NCBI GenBank assembly: GCA_963700955.1
Contig: CAVOZH010000011.1
Coordinates: forward strand, 558,001-622,000
From: Nocardioides_C sp963700955
GTDB lineage: Bacteria > Actinomycetota > Actinomycetes > Propionibacteriales > Nocardioidaceae
Direction: 5' to 3'
DNA: 64,000 nt
The position numbers were made by a program, and so were the translations under genes. The stretch's first letter is position 1, and each line of letters starts with the position of its first letter. This document shows positions 9,136 to 17,250 of the stretch, piece by piece. Below the pieces are notes generated by a model that saw only the letters and a list, made by a program, of their open reading frames with translations, ran no database searches and was not told the DNA's origin.

Positions 9136-9618
9136 CTACTTCCTCAGCTCGAGGGTCGTCTTGCCGATGCGGATCTGGGAGCCGAGCTGGAGGGTGGCGG
9201 GCTGGCTGAGCCGCTGGGAGCCGATGTAGGTGCCGTTCGTCGAGCCCAGGTCCTCCACGAACCACTGCTCGCCCGAGGCGGCGATGCGTGCGTGCCGGGT
9301 GGAGACGTAGTCGTCGTCGAGCCGGATCGCGGCGTCGCTGCCGCGGCCGATGAGCAGCGGTGCGTGGTCGAGGGAGATCGTCTCGCCGGCGTTCGCGCCC
9401 TCGACGATCGCGACGTGGGTCGGCGCACCGCGCGGGCGCTTGGCGGGGCTGGGGCGGTTCTTCGCGGCTCGACGCTGCTCACGGCGCTCGGCGCGGGGAG
9501 TCTGCTCGATGCGCGCACCGAACATGTCCGACCTGATCACCGAGATCGCCGACAGCACGAAGATCCACAGGATCGCCAGATAGGCGAACCGGATCAACAT
9601 CAAGGTCAGCTCAGACAT
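9136..9618 (-). CDS. fhaB: FHA domain protein FhaB (FipA-like)
   Basis: A 160-aa phosphothreonine-binding adaptor. The N-terminus is a membrane helix (about residues 8-28), followed by a basic Arg/Lys/Ala linker and a C-terminal FHA domain (about 68-158) with the conserved 'IGRGSDAAIRLDD', 'VSTRHARI' and 'DLGSTNGTYI' motifs that form the pThr pocket. In mycobacteria this protein links kinase signalling to FtsZ/FtsQ and RodA/PbpA. It overlaps fhaA by eight bases and lies directly upstream of pstP. Confidence 0.93.
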   Translation of the reverse strand: MSELTLMLIRFAYLAILWIFVLSAISVIRSDMFGARIEQTPRAERREQRRAAKNRPSPAKRPRGAPTHVAIVEGANAGETISLDHAPLLIGRGSDAAIRLDDDYVSTRHARIAASGEQWFVEDLGSTNGTYIGSQRLSQPATLQLGSQIRIGKTTLELRK

Positions 9619-10345
9619 CCGATCCGTCCTCCCGGGACCTCAGGAAGCGCACCGTCATCGACGTGTTCCCGATCTTCACGACAGCGCCATCGTCGAGCGC
9701 GGCCTGCTGCACGCGCTGGCCGTTGACCAGCATTCCGTTGGTGGAGCCGAGGTCGATGATGCTGACCGAGGGGGCGTTGACCCCCGGCCCCACCCGGATC
9801 TCGGCGTGACTGCGGGAGACGCCGGGATCGTTGATCCGCAGGTCGGCCTCCGTGCCTCGGCCGATGACCAGGCCGGGCGGTTCGAGCGGGTGTCGCACAC
9901 CGTTGACCTCGAGCACGATGCTCGCCCGGCGTACCGCGGTCTCCGTGACGTTCTCACCGCCGGGCGGGGTGACCCGCGCCAGGGCCGCGCTGCGCACCCG
10001 GAACCGACCGGTGCCGAGCTCGTCGACCTTGTCGAAGCTGATCGAGACCGGGCCGGTGAAGACGTAGGACTGCTCCTCGGCGTGCTCGCGGAGCATCTCC
10101 GTCAGCTCCTGGGCGAGCGTGGAGGTGTACGGCGCGAGTCGCTCGTGGTCCGTGGGGGAGAGCTCGATGTGGAAGTTGTTGGGCACCAGGCGGCGATCGC
10201 GAGAGAGGATCTGCGCCGAGTTGTCGACCTCCCGCTGCAGGGCGGCGGCCACCTCGACGGGCTGCACCGCGCTGCGGAAAGCGCGCGCGAAGGTCTCGGA
10301 GACGAACTGCTCGAGCCGGTTCTCGAAACGCTGAAGGACTCCCAT
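9611..10345 (-). CDS. fhaA: FhaA, DUF3662 plus FHA domain protein
   Basis: A 244-aa soluble protein, first gene of the phosphorylation operon. The N-terminal DUF3662 domain (about residues 1-115, beginning 'GVLQRFENRLEQFV') is followed by a short linker and a C-terminal FHA domain with 'VIGRGTEADLRINDPGVSRSHAEI' style core and 'DLGSTNGMLVNG'. Mycobacterial FhaA (about 527 aa) has a long disordered linker between these domains; here it is almost absent, giving a compact version. FhaA binds phosphorylated MviN and RodA/PbpA partners. The region 10346-10610 upstream must carry the operon promoter, but I cannot pick out a convincing -35/-10 pair. Confidence 0.93.
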   Translation of the reverse strand: MGVLQRFENRLEQFVSETFARAFRSAVQPVEVAAALQREVDNSAQILSRDRRLVPNNFHIELSPTDHERLAPYTSTLAQELTEMLREHAEEQSYVFTGPVSISFDKVDELGTGRFRVRSAALARVTPPGGENVTETAVRRASIVLEVNGVRHPLEPPGLVIGRGTEADLRINDPGVSRSHAEIRVGPGVNAPSVSIIDLGSTNGMLVNGQRVQQAALDDGAVVKIGNTSMTVRFLRSREDGSDV

Positions 10346-10610
10346 GCCGCCTCCTCTCTCATTCCGTCGTACCCAATGATGATGACGTGGTACCTAGTGT
10401 TGCGCGCACACACCACTCGTCGGCACACCGCCGTAGCGACAGGCCGACGCTCTCGTTATGCCCAGCCTGGCCAGGCGTGAACCCGTAATTGTGCAGGATG
10501 CAGTGCGGCGTGACTCACTCGACTGTCCGGCATCGTAGCGGGCAGGGGGAAAGGGTTCTGGGTCGGTTTGGGGCGGGTCAGCGGTGTGGGATACCCTTGG
10601 CGGGCTTCAA

Positions 10611-10694
10611 GCGCGAGTGGCGGAATAGGCAGACGCGCACGGTTCAGGTCCGTGTGCCCGAAAGGGCGTGGGGGTTCAACTCCCCCCTCGCGCA
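10611..10694 (+). tRNA. tRNA-Leu (anticodon CAG)
   Basis: A complete class II cloverleaf. The acceptor GCGCGAG pairs with CTCGCGC. The anticodon arm CACGG/CCGTG encloses the loop TTCAGGT with anticodon CAG. A long variable arm GCCC-GAAA-GGGC and a T arm GGGGG-TTCAACT-CCCCC follow, and the discriminator base is A. The genome supplies CC but then G, so the full CCA tail is not encoded. A leucine tRNA beside fhaA is common in actinobacteria. Confidence 0.96.
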
Positions 10695-10723
10695 CCGCAG
10701 ACCCGGGAGATCTTCCGGGCCCT

Positions 10724-10767
10724 GAGACCCGGTGACCCCAGCAGGGGGAGCCGGGTCTCGTGCTTTT
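10724..10767 (+). terminator. factor-independent terminator after tRNA-Leu
   Basis: Perfect nine-base arms GAGACCCGG (10724-10732) and CCGGGTCTC (10751-10759) are followed by TGCTTTT. A weaker hairpin built on CCCGG/CCGGG lies immediately before it (10702-10720). The position, 30 bases past the tRNA, fits a tRNA transcript terminator. Confidence 0.8.
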
Positions 10768-11268
10768 CCGCGCCCATCGGCCTCCCACCGTCCGGTGACC
10801 CCGGTTCCCGGCAACCCACCTCGCTCGGCCCGGACCAGTCGATCACGCCACGACGCCCGGACGGGACCAGACTCGTTCGGTCAGCGTCCGTTCACAGCGC
10901 CCAAGGTGGCCCAACCGCCGACCCCCGAAGGAGGTTCGCGAGCCCGAGGCCGAGTCGGTTTGCCTCATGGTCTTTCGACGGATCGCCCCAGAGGCGACTG
11001 TGCCCCGTACCTCGACCAGTTCTTCCAGCCCGGGGAGCCTCTGCCCGATCAGGGACGGGACCTGGTCGTCAGGCCAGCGTCACGCGTCATCGACATGTGC
11101 CAGACAGGGCTGTCGCGGGACGTCGTGGGCCGGTCGTGGCCCACCAGTAGTGCACGGGCCGCCCGCTGTGCGGTTCATCGCGACGCCCAGCCGTGAGCCC
11201 GGACCGTGCAATGGCCCCCGCGGCCGGGGCTCAGCGCCACACCCCTCAGAGGGTGTCGCGGATCGGCC
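10768..11268. other. about 500 bases without a convincing gene
   Basis: Several overlapping open frames cross this stretch, but they lack recognisable domains or ribosome sites and their translations are rich in Arg, Pro and Ser as expected from random GC-rich sequence. It marks the junction between the conserved morphogenesis block with its tRNA and the accessory island that begins with the IclR regulator. No integrase, direct repeat of the tRNA 3' end or insertion-sequence end is visible. Confidence 0.5.
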
Positions 11269-12063
11269 TCACTCGAAACTGGAGAGAGTGCCGGGGCGTG
11301 CTTCGCCGGGGGCGAGCCAGCCCAGGTCGGAGCTGATGGCGTCGGCGCAACGCAAGACGTCAGGCAGCAGTTCGTCGACCCGTCCGCGCGTCAGCCGAAG
11401 GCTAGGGGCGGTTAGAGAAAGCACGGCGGTCAGCTCACCGTCCGAGCCGCGCACCGGGACTGACATCGTGTTCACTCCGGGCAGGGTCTCCTCGAACGCA
11501 CACGCGTATCCCGCCGCGCGCACCTCCTGCACGTCTCGTACCAGCGCATCGGGACTCGGGGGATTCACCGGAGTGAGGTCCGTACCGACGCGCTCGGACA
11601 CGATGCGCCGGATCTCGTTATCACTTCGAGCGGCGAGGATGAGCCGCGCCGGCGCGCCACTCCACAGCGGCAGTGGACGGCCGATGTCGAAGTGTGCGCG
11701 GAGGGGTGAGTCACTCTCGACCTGGTCCACGTGCAACACCTGATCCGCCAGGCCCACCGAGATGCCAATCGTCTCCCCGGTGGCGTCTCGCAGCCGACGC
11801 ATGTGGGGCAGCGCGGCACGGCGCACATCCACGCGCCGCTGGTAGGCCATCCCCAGCGCGAGCGTGCGAGCTCCCAGCCGGTACTGACGGGTCGTCGGGT
11901 CCTGATGGGCGAGCTCGGTGTCGACCAGGTCCGCGAGGATCCGCTGCACTGCGCTCTTGGAGAACTCAGCCTGCTCCGCCACCGCCCGGATGGAGAGCGG
12001 CTGCTGCGCAGCGGCTAGGACCTCGAGGATCCGTACCGCGCGATGCAGCAGCCCCCCGGTCAT
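11269..12063 (-). CDS. IclR family transcriptional regulator
   Basis: A regulator of about 264 aa with an N-terminal winged helix ('RAVRILEVLAAAQQPLSIRA ... SKSAVQRILADLVD') and a C-terminal IclR effector-binding domain ('YRLGARTLALG', 'ETIGISVGLADQVLHV', 'PLPLWSGAPARLILA', 'GYACAFEETLPGVNTMSVPV'). I chose the ATG directly before 'TGGLLHRAVRIL' because it places the helix-turn-helix at the usual position and has AGAAGG ten bases upstream; an ATG 19 codons further up is possible. It is divergent from the MFS-sulfatase operon, which it presumably controls. The glycerol regulator GylR of Streptomyces is also IclR-type, notable given glpD downstream. The ligand is unknown. Confidence 0.9.
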   Translation of the reverse strand: MTGGLLHRAVRILEVLAAAQQPLSIRAVAEQAEFSKSAVQRILADLVDTELAHQDPTTRQYRLGARTLALGMAYQRRVDVRRAALPHMRRLRDATGETIGISVGLADQVLHVDQVESDSPLRAHFDIGRPLPLWSGAPARLILAARSDNEIRRIVSERVGTDLTPVNPPSPDALVRDVQEVRAAGYACAFEETLPGVNTMSVPVRGSDGELTAVLSLTAPSLRLTRGRVDELLPDVLRCADAISSDLGWLAPGEARPGTLSSFE

Positions 12064-12145
12064 TGGGGCGTGCCCTTCTCGTGACGCAACGATCGTCTGG
12101 ACACGGGTCCTCCTTGACATGTGGCGGCGGTCACACGCACACTGC

Positions 12146-12184
12146 TGTCCCATTTCACGTATCAGTGTCCCATTTTATGGGACA
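12146..12184. promoter_or_regulatory. probable IclR-type operator (palindrome plus extra half-site)
   Basis: A perfect inverted repeat TGTCCCAT-TTT-ATGGGACA occupies 12166-12184, and a third copy of the half-site TGTCCCAT lies at 12146-12153, exactly 20 bases (about two helical turns) upstream. It sits in the divergent gap between the regulator and the MFS transporter, 35 bases before the transporter start. Binding by the neighbouring regulator is inferred from position and symmetry. Confidence 0.7.
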
Positions 12185-12218
12185 GGCGCCGGTTCGCCAA
12201 GCATGAAGGAGAAGTCCG

Positions 12219-13577
12219 ATGGCAAAGTCGAGTACGGGGGTCGAGACGTCGATCCGGAAGGTGGCCGGCGCGAGTCTGATCGGCTCGGTCGTGGAGTGGT
12301 ACGACTTCTTCCTCTACGGCACCATGGCCGCGCTCGTGTTCAACACGCAGTTCTTCCCCGGGTACGACCCACTCGTCGGGACGATGATCGCCTTCGCGAC
12401 CTTCGCCGCGGGATTCGTGACGCGTCCCCTCGGCGGCTTCATCTTCGGCCACTTCGGTGACCGGATCGGGCGCAAGAAGATGCTGGTCGTCACTATGCTC
12501 ATCATGGGCCTGTCGACGTTCGCGATGGGACTCCTTCCCACCTACGCGGCGGTCGGCGTTGCCGCGCCGATCATGCTCCTCGTCCTGCGAATGCTGCAGG
12601 GCATCGGTCTGGGCGGAGAGTGGGGCGGCGCGGTGCTGCTCTGTGTCGAACACGCTCCCCGGGGCACCCGTGGCTGGTACTCCAGCTGGCCGCAACTCGG
12701 AGTGCCGATCGGCCTGCTTACCTCGACGGTCGCGGTCACCGCAGTCACCTCGCTGCCTGACGAGGCGTTCCAGGCCTGGGGCTGGCGGGTTCCGTTCCTG
12801 GTCAGCATCGTGCTGGTCGTCGTAGGCCTCGTGATCCGACTCAAGATCGAGGAGCCGCCCGCGTTCAAGTCACTCGAGAAAGCGGAGGAGAAGGCCAAGC
12901 TGCCCCTGCTCGAGGTGATCACCAAGCACCCCAAGGTGACCCTGCTGGCGATGGGGGCCCGAGTCAGCGAGAGCGTCACGTTCAACATCTACAACGCGTT
13001 CCTGGTCACCTACACCGTCACTGTGCTGACCCTCGACAAGTCGATCGTGCTCAACAGCCTGTTGGTGGCTTCGGTCGTCGGGTTCATCGTGATCCTCGCC
13101 GCCGGTCGCCTCTCCGACCGCATCGGTCGCCGCCCGGTCTTCGGCGCCGGCGCCGCGATCGCCCTGGTGAGCGCATTCCCGATCTTCTGGCTGGTCAACA
13201 CCGAGAACCCCTACCTGATCTGCCTCGGCGTCGTGGTCGGCTGGGGCATCGCTGCCTGCATGATGTTCGGGCCGGAGGGCGCTCTGTTCGCGGAGGTCTT
13301 CCCCACCCGGGTCCGGTACTCCGGCATGTCCGCGGTCTACCAGATCGGCGTCATCCCCACCGGCGCGGTCGCACCCTTGATCGGCACCTCCCTGGTGTCC
13401 TACTACTCCGGATCGGTGTGGCCGGTCGCGGTCTACGTGGTCGCAATGGCGCTGATCACGCTGGTCTCCCTCGTGTTCCTGCCCGAGACCCACAAGCGCG
13501 ACATCAACGACGTGGTCGCCGCCGCGTCGGCCGACTCGCGCACCGGCGAGGACCTGGCCGCCTCCCCCGCTAACTGA
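12219..13577 (+). CDS. MFS metabolite:H+ symporter (MHS/ShiA-ProP-like)
   Basis: A 452-aa twelve-helix permease of the metabolite:proton symporter group, which imports small organic acids, betaines and similar solutes. The early motif 'GSVVEWYDFFLYG' and 'FGHFGDRIGRKK' between helices 2 and 3 are typical, and the loop 'ADGRLSDRIGRRPV'-like sequence repeats in the second half ('AAGRLSDRIGRRPVFG'). The ATG has AAGGAG nine bases upstream. It is the first gene of the operon that continues with the sulfatase, so it probably imports the sulfatase substrate, an inference from gene order. Confidence 0.88.
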   Translation: MAKSSTGVETSIRKVAGASLIGSVVEWYDFFLYGTMAALVFNTQFFPGYDPLVGTMIAFATFAAGFVTRPLGGFIFGHFGDRIGRKKMLVVTMLIMGLSTFAMGLLPTYAAVGVAAPIMLLVLRMLQGIGLGGEWGGAVLLCVEHAPRGTRGWYSSWPQLGVPIGLLTSTVAVTAVTSLPDEAFQAWGWRVPFLVSIVLVVVGLVIRLKIEEPPAFKSLEKAEEKAKLPLLEVITKHPKVTLLAMGARVSESVTFNIYNAFLVTYTVTVLTLDKSIVLNSLLVASVVGFIVILAAGRLSDRIGRRPVFGAGAAIALVSAFPIFWLVNTENPYLICLGVVVGWGIAACMMFGPEGALFAEVFPTRVRYSGMSAVYQIGVIPTGAVAPLIGTSLVSYYSGSVWPVAVYVVAMALITLVSLVFLPETHKRDINDVVAAASADSRTGEDLAASPAN

Positions 13578-13596
13578 CACGAAGGACGCGACACAG

Positions 13597-15258
13597 ATGA
13601 CGCACCACACCCCGAGCACCGGAGTCGAGACCGGGCCACCCGCGAACCGGTCCACCCGGCGCCCCGACGTGCTGCTGGTACTCGCGGATGACATGGGGTT
13701 CTCCGACATCGCCAGCTACGGCGGCGAGGTGCACACCCCCGCTTTGGACCGCCTCGCGGAGGGCGGGGTGAAGATGACGCAGTTCTACAACACCGCCCGG
13801 TGCAGCCCTTCCCGCGCGTCCCTGATGACGGGCCTGCACCCCCACCAGGTCGGGATCGGCATCCTGAACTTCGATGATTCCCCCGACGGGTACCCCGGCA
13901 ATCTCGCCGAGGACTGCGCCACCGTCGCCGAGGTGCTCAAGGATGCCGGGTACGCCACGTACCTCTCCGGCAAGTGGCATCTGGCGGTCGACATGGACAA
14001 CCCCAACAGCGCCTGGCCGACCCGCCGCGGCTTCGACCGGTTCTTCGGGACCCTGGAAGGCGCCGGCAGCTTCTACCAGCCCCGGACCTTGGTCCGAGGC
14101 GAGGAGAACATCGAGGACGAGGCGGCGGCCGACGGCTGGTTCTACACCGACGCGATCTCCGAGAACGCGGTGCAGTTCCTCCGCGAGCACGAGGAGGAGC
14201 GCGCCGAGGAACCCTTCTTCATGTTCCTCTCCTACACCGCCCCGCACTGGCCGCTGCACGCCCACGAGGAGGACATCGCCAAGTACGCTAACCGGTTCGA
14301 CGAGGGCTGGGACAGCCTGCGCGAGCAGCGCCTGGAGAGGCTGGTCAAGGCGGGGATCATCGACCCGGCCTGGCAGCTCTCCGACCGCGACGAACGGGTC
14401 CCGGCCTGGCAGAACGTGCCGGATAAGGAGTGGGAGGCCTCGCGGATGGAGGTCTACGCCGCCCAGATCGACCGGATGGACCAGGGCATTGCCAGGGTGC
14501 TCGACCAGCTGGAGGCCACCGGCCGACTTGAGAACACCCTTGTGGTGTTCCTGTCCGACAACGGCGGCTGCGCGGAGGAGATGCCACCGGAGTCGGTGAA
14601 GGACTTCGTCACCGCGTTCGTCCCGCTCAAGGAGGTCTCACGGACCGGTGGCCAGGTCGTCCCCGGAAATGTCCCGGGGTTACGGCCCGGGCCGGAGGAG
14701 ACCTACCAGAGCTACGGCCGGGCGTGGGCGAACCTGTCGAACACTCCGTTCCGGGAGTACAAGCACTGGGTGCACGAGGGCGGCATCTCCACCCCGTTCA
14801 TCGTGCACTGGCCCGCGGGGCTGCAGGAGGCGGCCGGAGACCTGTGCACCACTCCGAGCCAGCTCGTCGACGTGCTGCCCACCATCGCCGAGGCCGCCGG
14901 AGCGGCCTACCCCACGCGCCGCAACGGACGGCCGGTCCCACCGGTCGAGGGCCGCAGCCTGCTCCCGGTTCTGCGTGGTGAGGAAGATCCGGACCGTGAC
15001 CTGTTCTGGGAACACGAAGGCAACTGCGCAGTCCGCCGCGGTAAATGGAAGCTCGTCCGAAAGTACCGGCACCCGTGGGAGCTCTACGACATCGAGGCCG
15101 ACCGGACGGAGCTGCACAACCTCGCACCCGCGCACCCCGGCCTGGTCGCAGATCTCGAGCGGGCCTACCAGGCTTGGGCTGACCGGTGCGGAGTCATCCC
15201 GCGCGAGCGGGTCCTCGAGATCTACGCCGAACGCGGCCACGGGCTCCCCGAGGAGTGA
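13597..15258 (+). CDS. formylglycine-dependent sulfatase
   Basis: A type I sulfatase of 553 aa that hydrolyses a sulfate (or related) ester. The modification motif CSPSR begins at Cys69 and would be oxidised to formylglycine. Metal-site residues are visible: Asp31-Asp32 in 'LVLADDMGFSD', 'GKWH' at 125-128, and Asp321-Asn322 in 'LSDNGG'. There is no signal peptide, so the enzyme appears cytoplasmic, which matches the adjacent importer and cytosolic activating enzyme. It ends one base before the formylglycine-generating enzyme begins. The true substrate cannot be read from sequence; phosphonate- or phosphodiester-cleaving relatives share this fold. Confidence 0.92.
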   Translation: MTHHTPSTGVETGPPANRSTRRPDVLLVLADDMGFSDIASYGGEVHTPALDRLAEGGVKMTQFYNTARCSPSRASLMTGLHPHQVGIGILNFDDSPDGYPGNLAEDCATVAEVLKDAGYATYLSGKWHLAVDMDNPNSAWPTRRGFDRFFGTLEGAGSFYQPRTLVRGEENIEDEAAADGWFYTDAISENAVQFLREHEEERAEEPFFMFLSYTAPHWPLHAHEEDIAKYANRFDEGWDSLREQRLERLVKAGIIDPAWQLSDRDERVPAWQNVPDKEWEASRMEVYAAQIDRMDQGIARVLDQLEATGRLENTLVVFLSDNGGCAEEMPPESVKDFVTAFVPLKEVSRTGGQVVPGNVPGLRPGPEETYQSYGRAWANLSNTPFREYKHWVHEGGISTPFIVHWPAGLQEAAGDLCTTPSQLVDVLPTIAEAAGAAYPTRRNGRPVPPVEGRSLLPVLRGEEDPDRDLFWEHEGNCAVRRGKWKLVRKYRHPWELYDIEADRTELHNLAPAHPGLVADLERAYQAWADRCGVIPRERVLEIYAERGHGLPEE

Positions 15259-15259
15259 G

Positions 15260-16291
15260 ATGAGCAGTCCTGCGCACCCGCAGGGGAGTTGTTGTGGACC
15301 GCGCCGTACGGAAGGTGATGGTCCCGCCACGGTGACGCTGAGCACGGGCCGTGGCGCTGGCCTGACCGGAGGCGCGGCCACCACGGCCGACACGACAGTC
15401 CGGTCCGGCATGGTCGAGATAGCAGGCGGGGCCTTCCGCATGGGCAACGACGACCAGTACGCGCGGCCCGATGACGGGGAGGGCCCGGTCCGCACGGTCT
15501 CCGTGTCGCCGTACGCGATCGACATCAGCGCTGTGACCAACGCGGAGTTCCAGACCTTTGTCGGTGCCACTGGGTACCGAACCGAAGCAGAACAGATCGG
15601 CTGGTCGTTCGTCTTCGGAGGTCACCTCGCCGACACCGCCCGGCGCTACGTTCTGCCGGCGACCGTCGCCGGGACGCCGTGGTGGCTGGCGGTCGAGGGG
15701 GCCAACTGGGCCACACCGCACGGACCAGGATCGACCGTCGAGGACCGGAGCGACCACCCGGTGGTCCACGTGTCCTGGGCCGACGCGAGCGCCTACGCCA
15801 CCTGGGCGGGCAAGCGGCTGCCCACCGAGGCCGAGTGGGAGAACGCGGCCCGGGGCGGACTCGATCAGGCCCGCTATCCCTGGGGCGACGAGCTGACTCC
15901 GGGGAGCCAGCACCGATGCAACATCTGGCAAGGCGACTTCCCGGTCCACAACACCGGCGAGGACGGGTACCAGGCGACCGCACCAGCCCGCTCCTTCGAA
16001 CCCAACGGGTATGGCCTGTTCAACATGGTCGGGAACGTCTGGGAGTGGTGTGCGGACTGGTTCAGTCCGAGTTGGCACGCCGCTGACCTCCCAGCGACGC
16101 GGGTCGATCCGAGGGGCCCCGCGCACGGCGTCGAACGCGTAATCCGCGGCGGGTCGCACCTGTGCCATGACTCCTACTGCGACCGGTACCGGGTCGCCGC
16201 CAGAACCGGCAACACACCGGACTCCTCCACCAGCCACACCGGGTTTCGGTGCGTGGCCGGTGACCCACACGGGAATGTGACCCCGCAGTGA
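15260..16291 (+). CDS. formylglycine-generating enzyme (sulfatase-modifying factor)
   Basis: A 343-aa copper-dependent oxidase of the SUMF1/FGE family that converts the sulfatase CxPxR cysteine to formylglycine using oxygen. The fold runs from 'VEIAGGAFRMGNDD' to 'HTGFRCV'. Both catalytic cysteines are present, Cys302 and Cys307 in 'SHLCHDSYCDRYR', with the same spacing as human Cys336/Cys341. The N-terminal 'SCCGPRR' segment is common in actinobacterial homologues. The start is fixed by AGGAG nine bases upstream and one-base spacing to the sulfatase stop; the open frame upstream lies within the sulfatase gene. The pair is evidently a dedicated enzyme and activator. Confidence 0.95.
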   Translation: MSSPAHPQGSCCGPRRTEGDGPATVTLSTGRGAGLTGGAATTADTTVRSGMVEIAGGAFRMGNDDQYARPDDGEGPVRTVSVSPYAIDISAVTNAEFQTFVGATGYRTEAEQIGWSFVFGGHLADTARRYVLPATVAGTPWWLAVEGANWATPHGPGSTVEDRSDHPVVHVSWADASAYATWAGKRLPTEAEWENAARGGLDQARYPWGDELTPGSQHRCNIWQGDFPVHNTGEDGYQATAPARSFEPNGYGLFNMVGNVWEWCADWFSPSWHAADLPATRVDPRGPAHGVERVIRGGSHLCHDSYCDRYRVAARTGNTPDSSTSHTGFRCVAGDPHGNVTPQ

Positions 16292-16650
16292 CACCGACGC
16301 GCTTCCCGGGGTTCGTCTACCGGCACGGTGACGAACCGGACCCACGGTTCTCCTTGGCGAACGAACGCACGTTCCTGGCCTGGATCCGCACCGCACTAGC
16401 ACTCGCCGCAGTCGGCGTCGCGCTGGACGTGGTGACCTCCGCCCTTGCGCTGCCACTGCGGAGGCCGTCCTCCGTCGCCCTCGTGATGCTCAGCGCGCTG
16501 GTCGCGCTCGCGGCCTGGATCCGCTGGGCGCTGGTGGAACGGGCCCTGCGGCGACGCCAGCCACTGCCGGCACCTACCCCAACAATCGTGCTGGCCGCGG
16601 GGCTCCTCGTCATCGTCAGTGTCCTGGGCGTCGGGGTCGTGACCGGATGA
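16288..16650 (+). CDS. DUF202 (YidH-type) small membrane protein
   Basis: A 120-aa protein with three membrane helices and the DUF202 opening 'DPRFSLANERTFLAWIRTAL'. DUF202 proteins are uncharacterised inner-membrane proteins. The GTG start overlaps the stop of the preceding enzyme gene. It is paired with a second, diverged DUF202 gene, an arrangement often seen in actinobacteria. The link to sulfatase function is unknown. Confidence 0.85.
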   Translation: MTPTRFPGFVYRHGDEPDPRFSLANERTFLAWIRTALALAAVGVALDVVTSALALPLRRPSSVALVMLSALVALAAWIRWALVERALRRRQPLPAPTPTIVLAAGLLVIVSVLGVGVVTG

Positions 16651-16994
16651 CCCGGAACAGGGCGGTGGACGAGAGGCGCGACGAAGGCCTGGCCTTGCCG
16701 CGGACTTCGCTGGCGTGGCGCCGGACATCCCTGGCGTTCCTGGCCATGGCACTGGTTTCTCTGCGCACCACGCTAGGCAGCCAGGCCGCCGGGACACTGG
16801 CGGAATCCATCACCGCGGCGACGGTTGTGATAGTCGCCGCGACCGCGGTGGGGGTGCTCATGGTTTCGCGAGCCCGCACCCGGGGTGGCGCCCAGACGAG
16901 CCGGACACGAGACGGCCGCGTGCTCCTCGCCACCTCACTGGCGATAGTGCTCCTCGCCGTCACGGAGCTGGCCACTGCCGCAACCGGCCACTGA
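16647..16994 (+). CDS. second DUF202 family membrane protein
   Basis: A 115-aa protein with three predicted helices and the shortened DUF202 motif 'LPRTSLAWRRTSLAFLAM'. It overlaps the previous DUF202 gene by ATGA, so the two are probably made together and may form a heteromeric complex. Function is unknown. Confidence 0.82.
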   Translation: MTRNRAVDERRDEGLALPRTSLAWRRTSLAFLAMALVSLRTTLGSQAAGTLAESITAATVVIVAATAVGVLMVSRARTRGGAQTSRTRDGRVLLATSLAIVLLAVTELATAATGH

Positions 16995-17039
16995 ACCGGG
17001 CGTAGCAGCGTCCGCACCGTCGACGAGAAGGAGACCGCC

Positions 17040-17174
17040 ATGCCCCGCTACATCGGCTCACTGGACCAAGGCACCTCCAGCACCCGGTTCGTCATCTTCG
17101 ACCACACCGGTGCCCCGGTGACCATGGCACAACGAGAGCACCACCAGTACCTGCCCGGCGCCAAGTCCGGCTAA
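17040..17174 (+). pseudogene. glpK: glycerol kinase remnant (N-terminal 44 codons)
   Basis: The frame opens with ATG, preceded by a good GAGAAGGAG ribosome site, and encodes the N-terminal ATP-binding strand of glycerol kinase ('YIGSLDQGTSSTRFVIFDH' followed by 'REHHQYLP'). It then meets TAA after 44 codons, whereas intact GlpK is about 500 aa. Only 76 bases separate this stop from glpD, so the remaining 90 per cent of the gene has been lost by deletion rather than by a simple frameshift. The conserved start region and ribosome site suggest the deletion is recent, or that the remnant survives as a translated leader for glpD. Confidence 0.88.
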
Positions 17175-17250
17175 CCACATCCACGCACCCGCAGCGCACA
17201 CAACAAATCCACCGGCACCGGTCTCCGCCGGAGAAGGGTCCGAAGCACCA

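Noticed and set aside
10732..11743. Several overlapping open frames after the tRNA
   Set aside because: Translations are low-complexity Arg/Pro/Ser without domains, and the last overlaps the IclR gene on the opposite strand.
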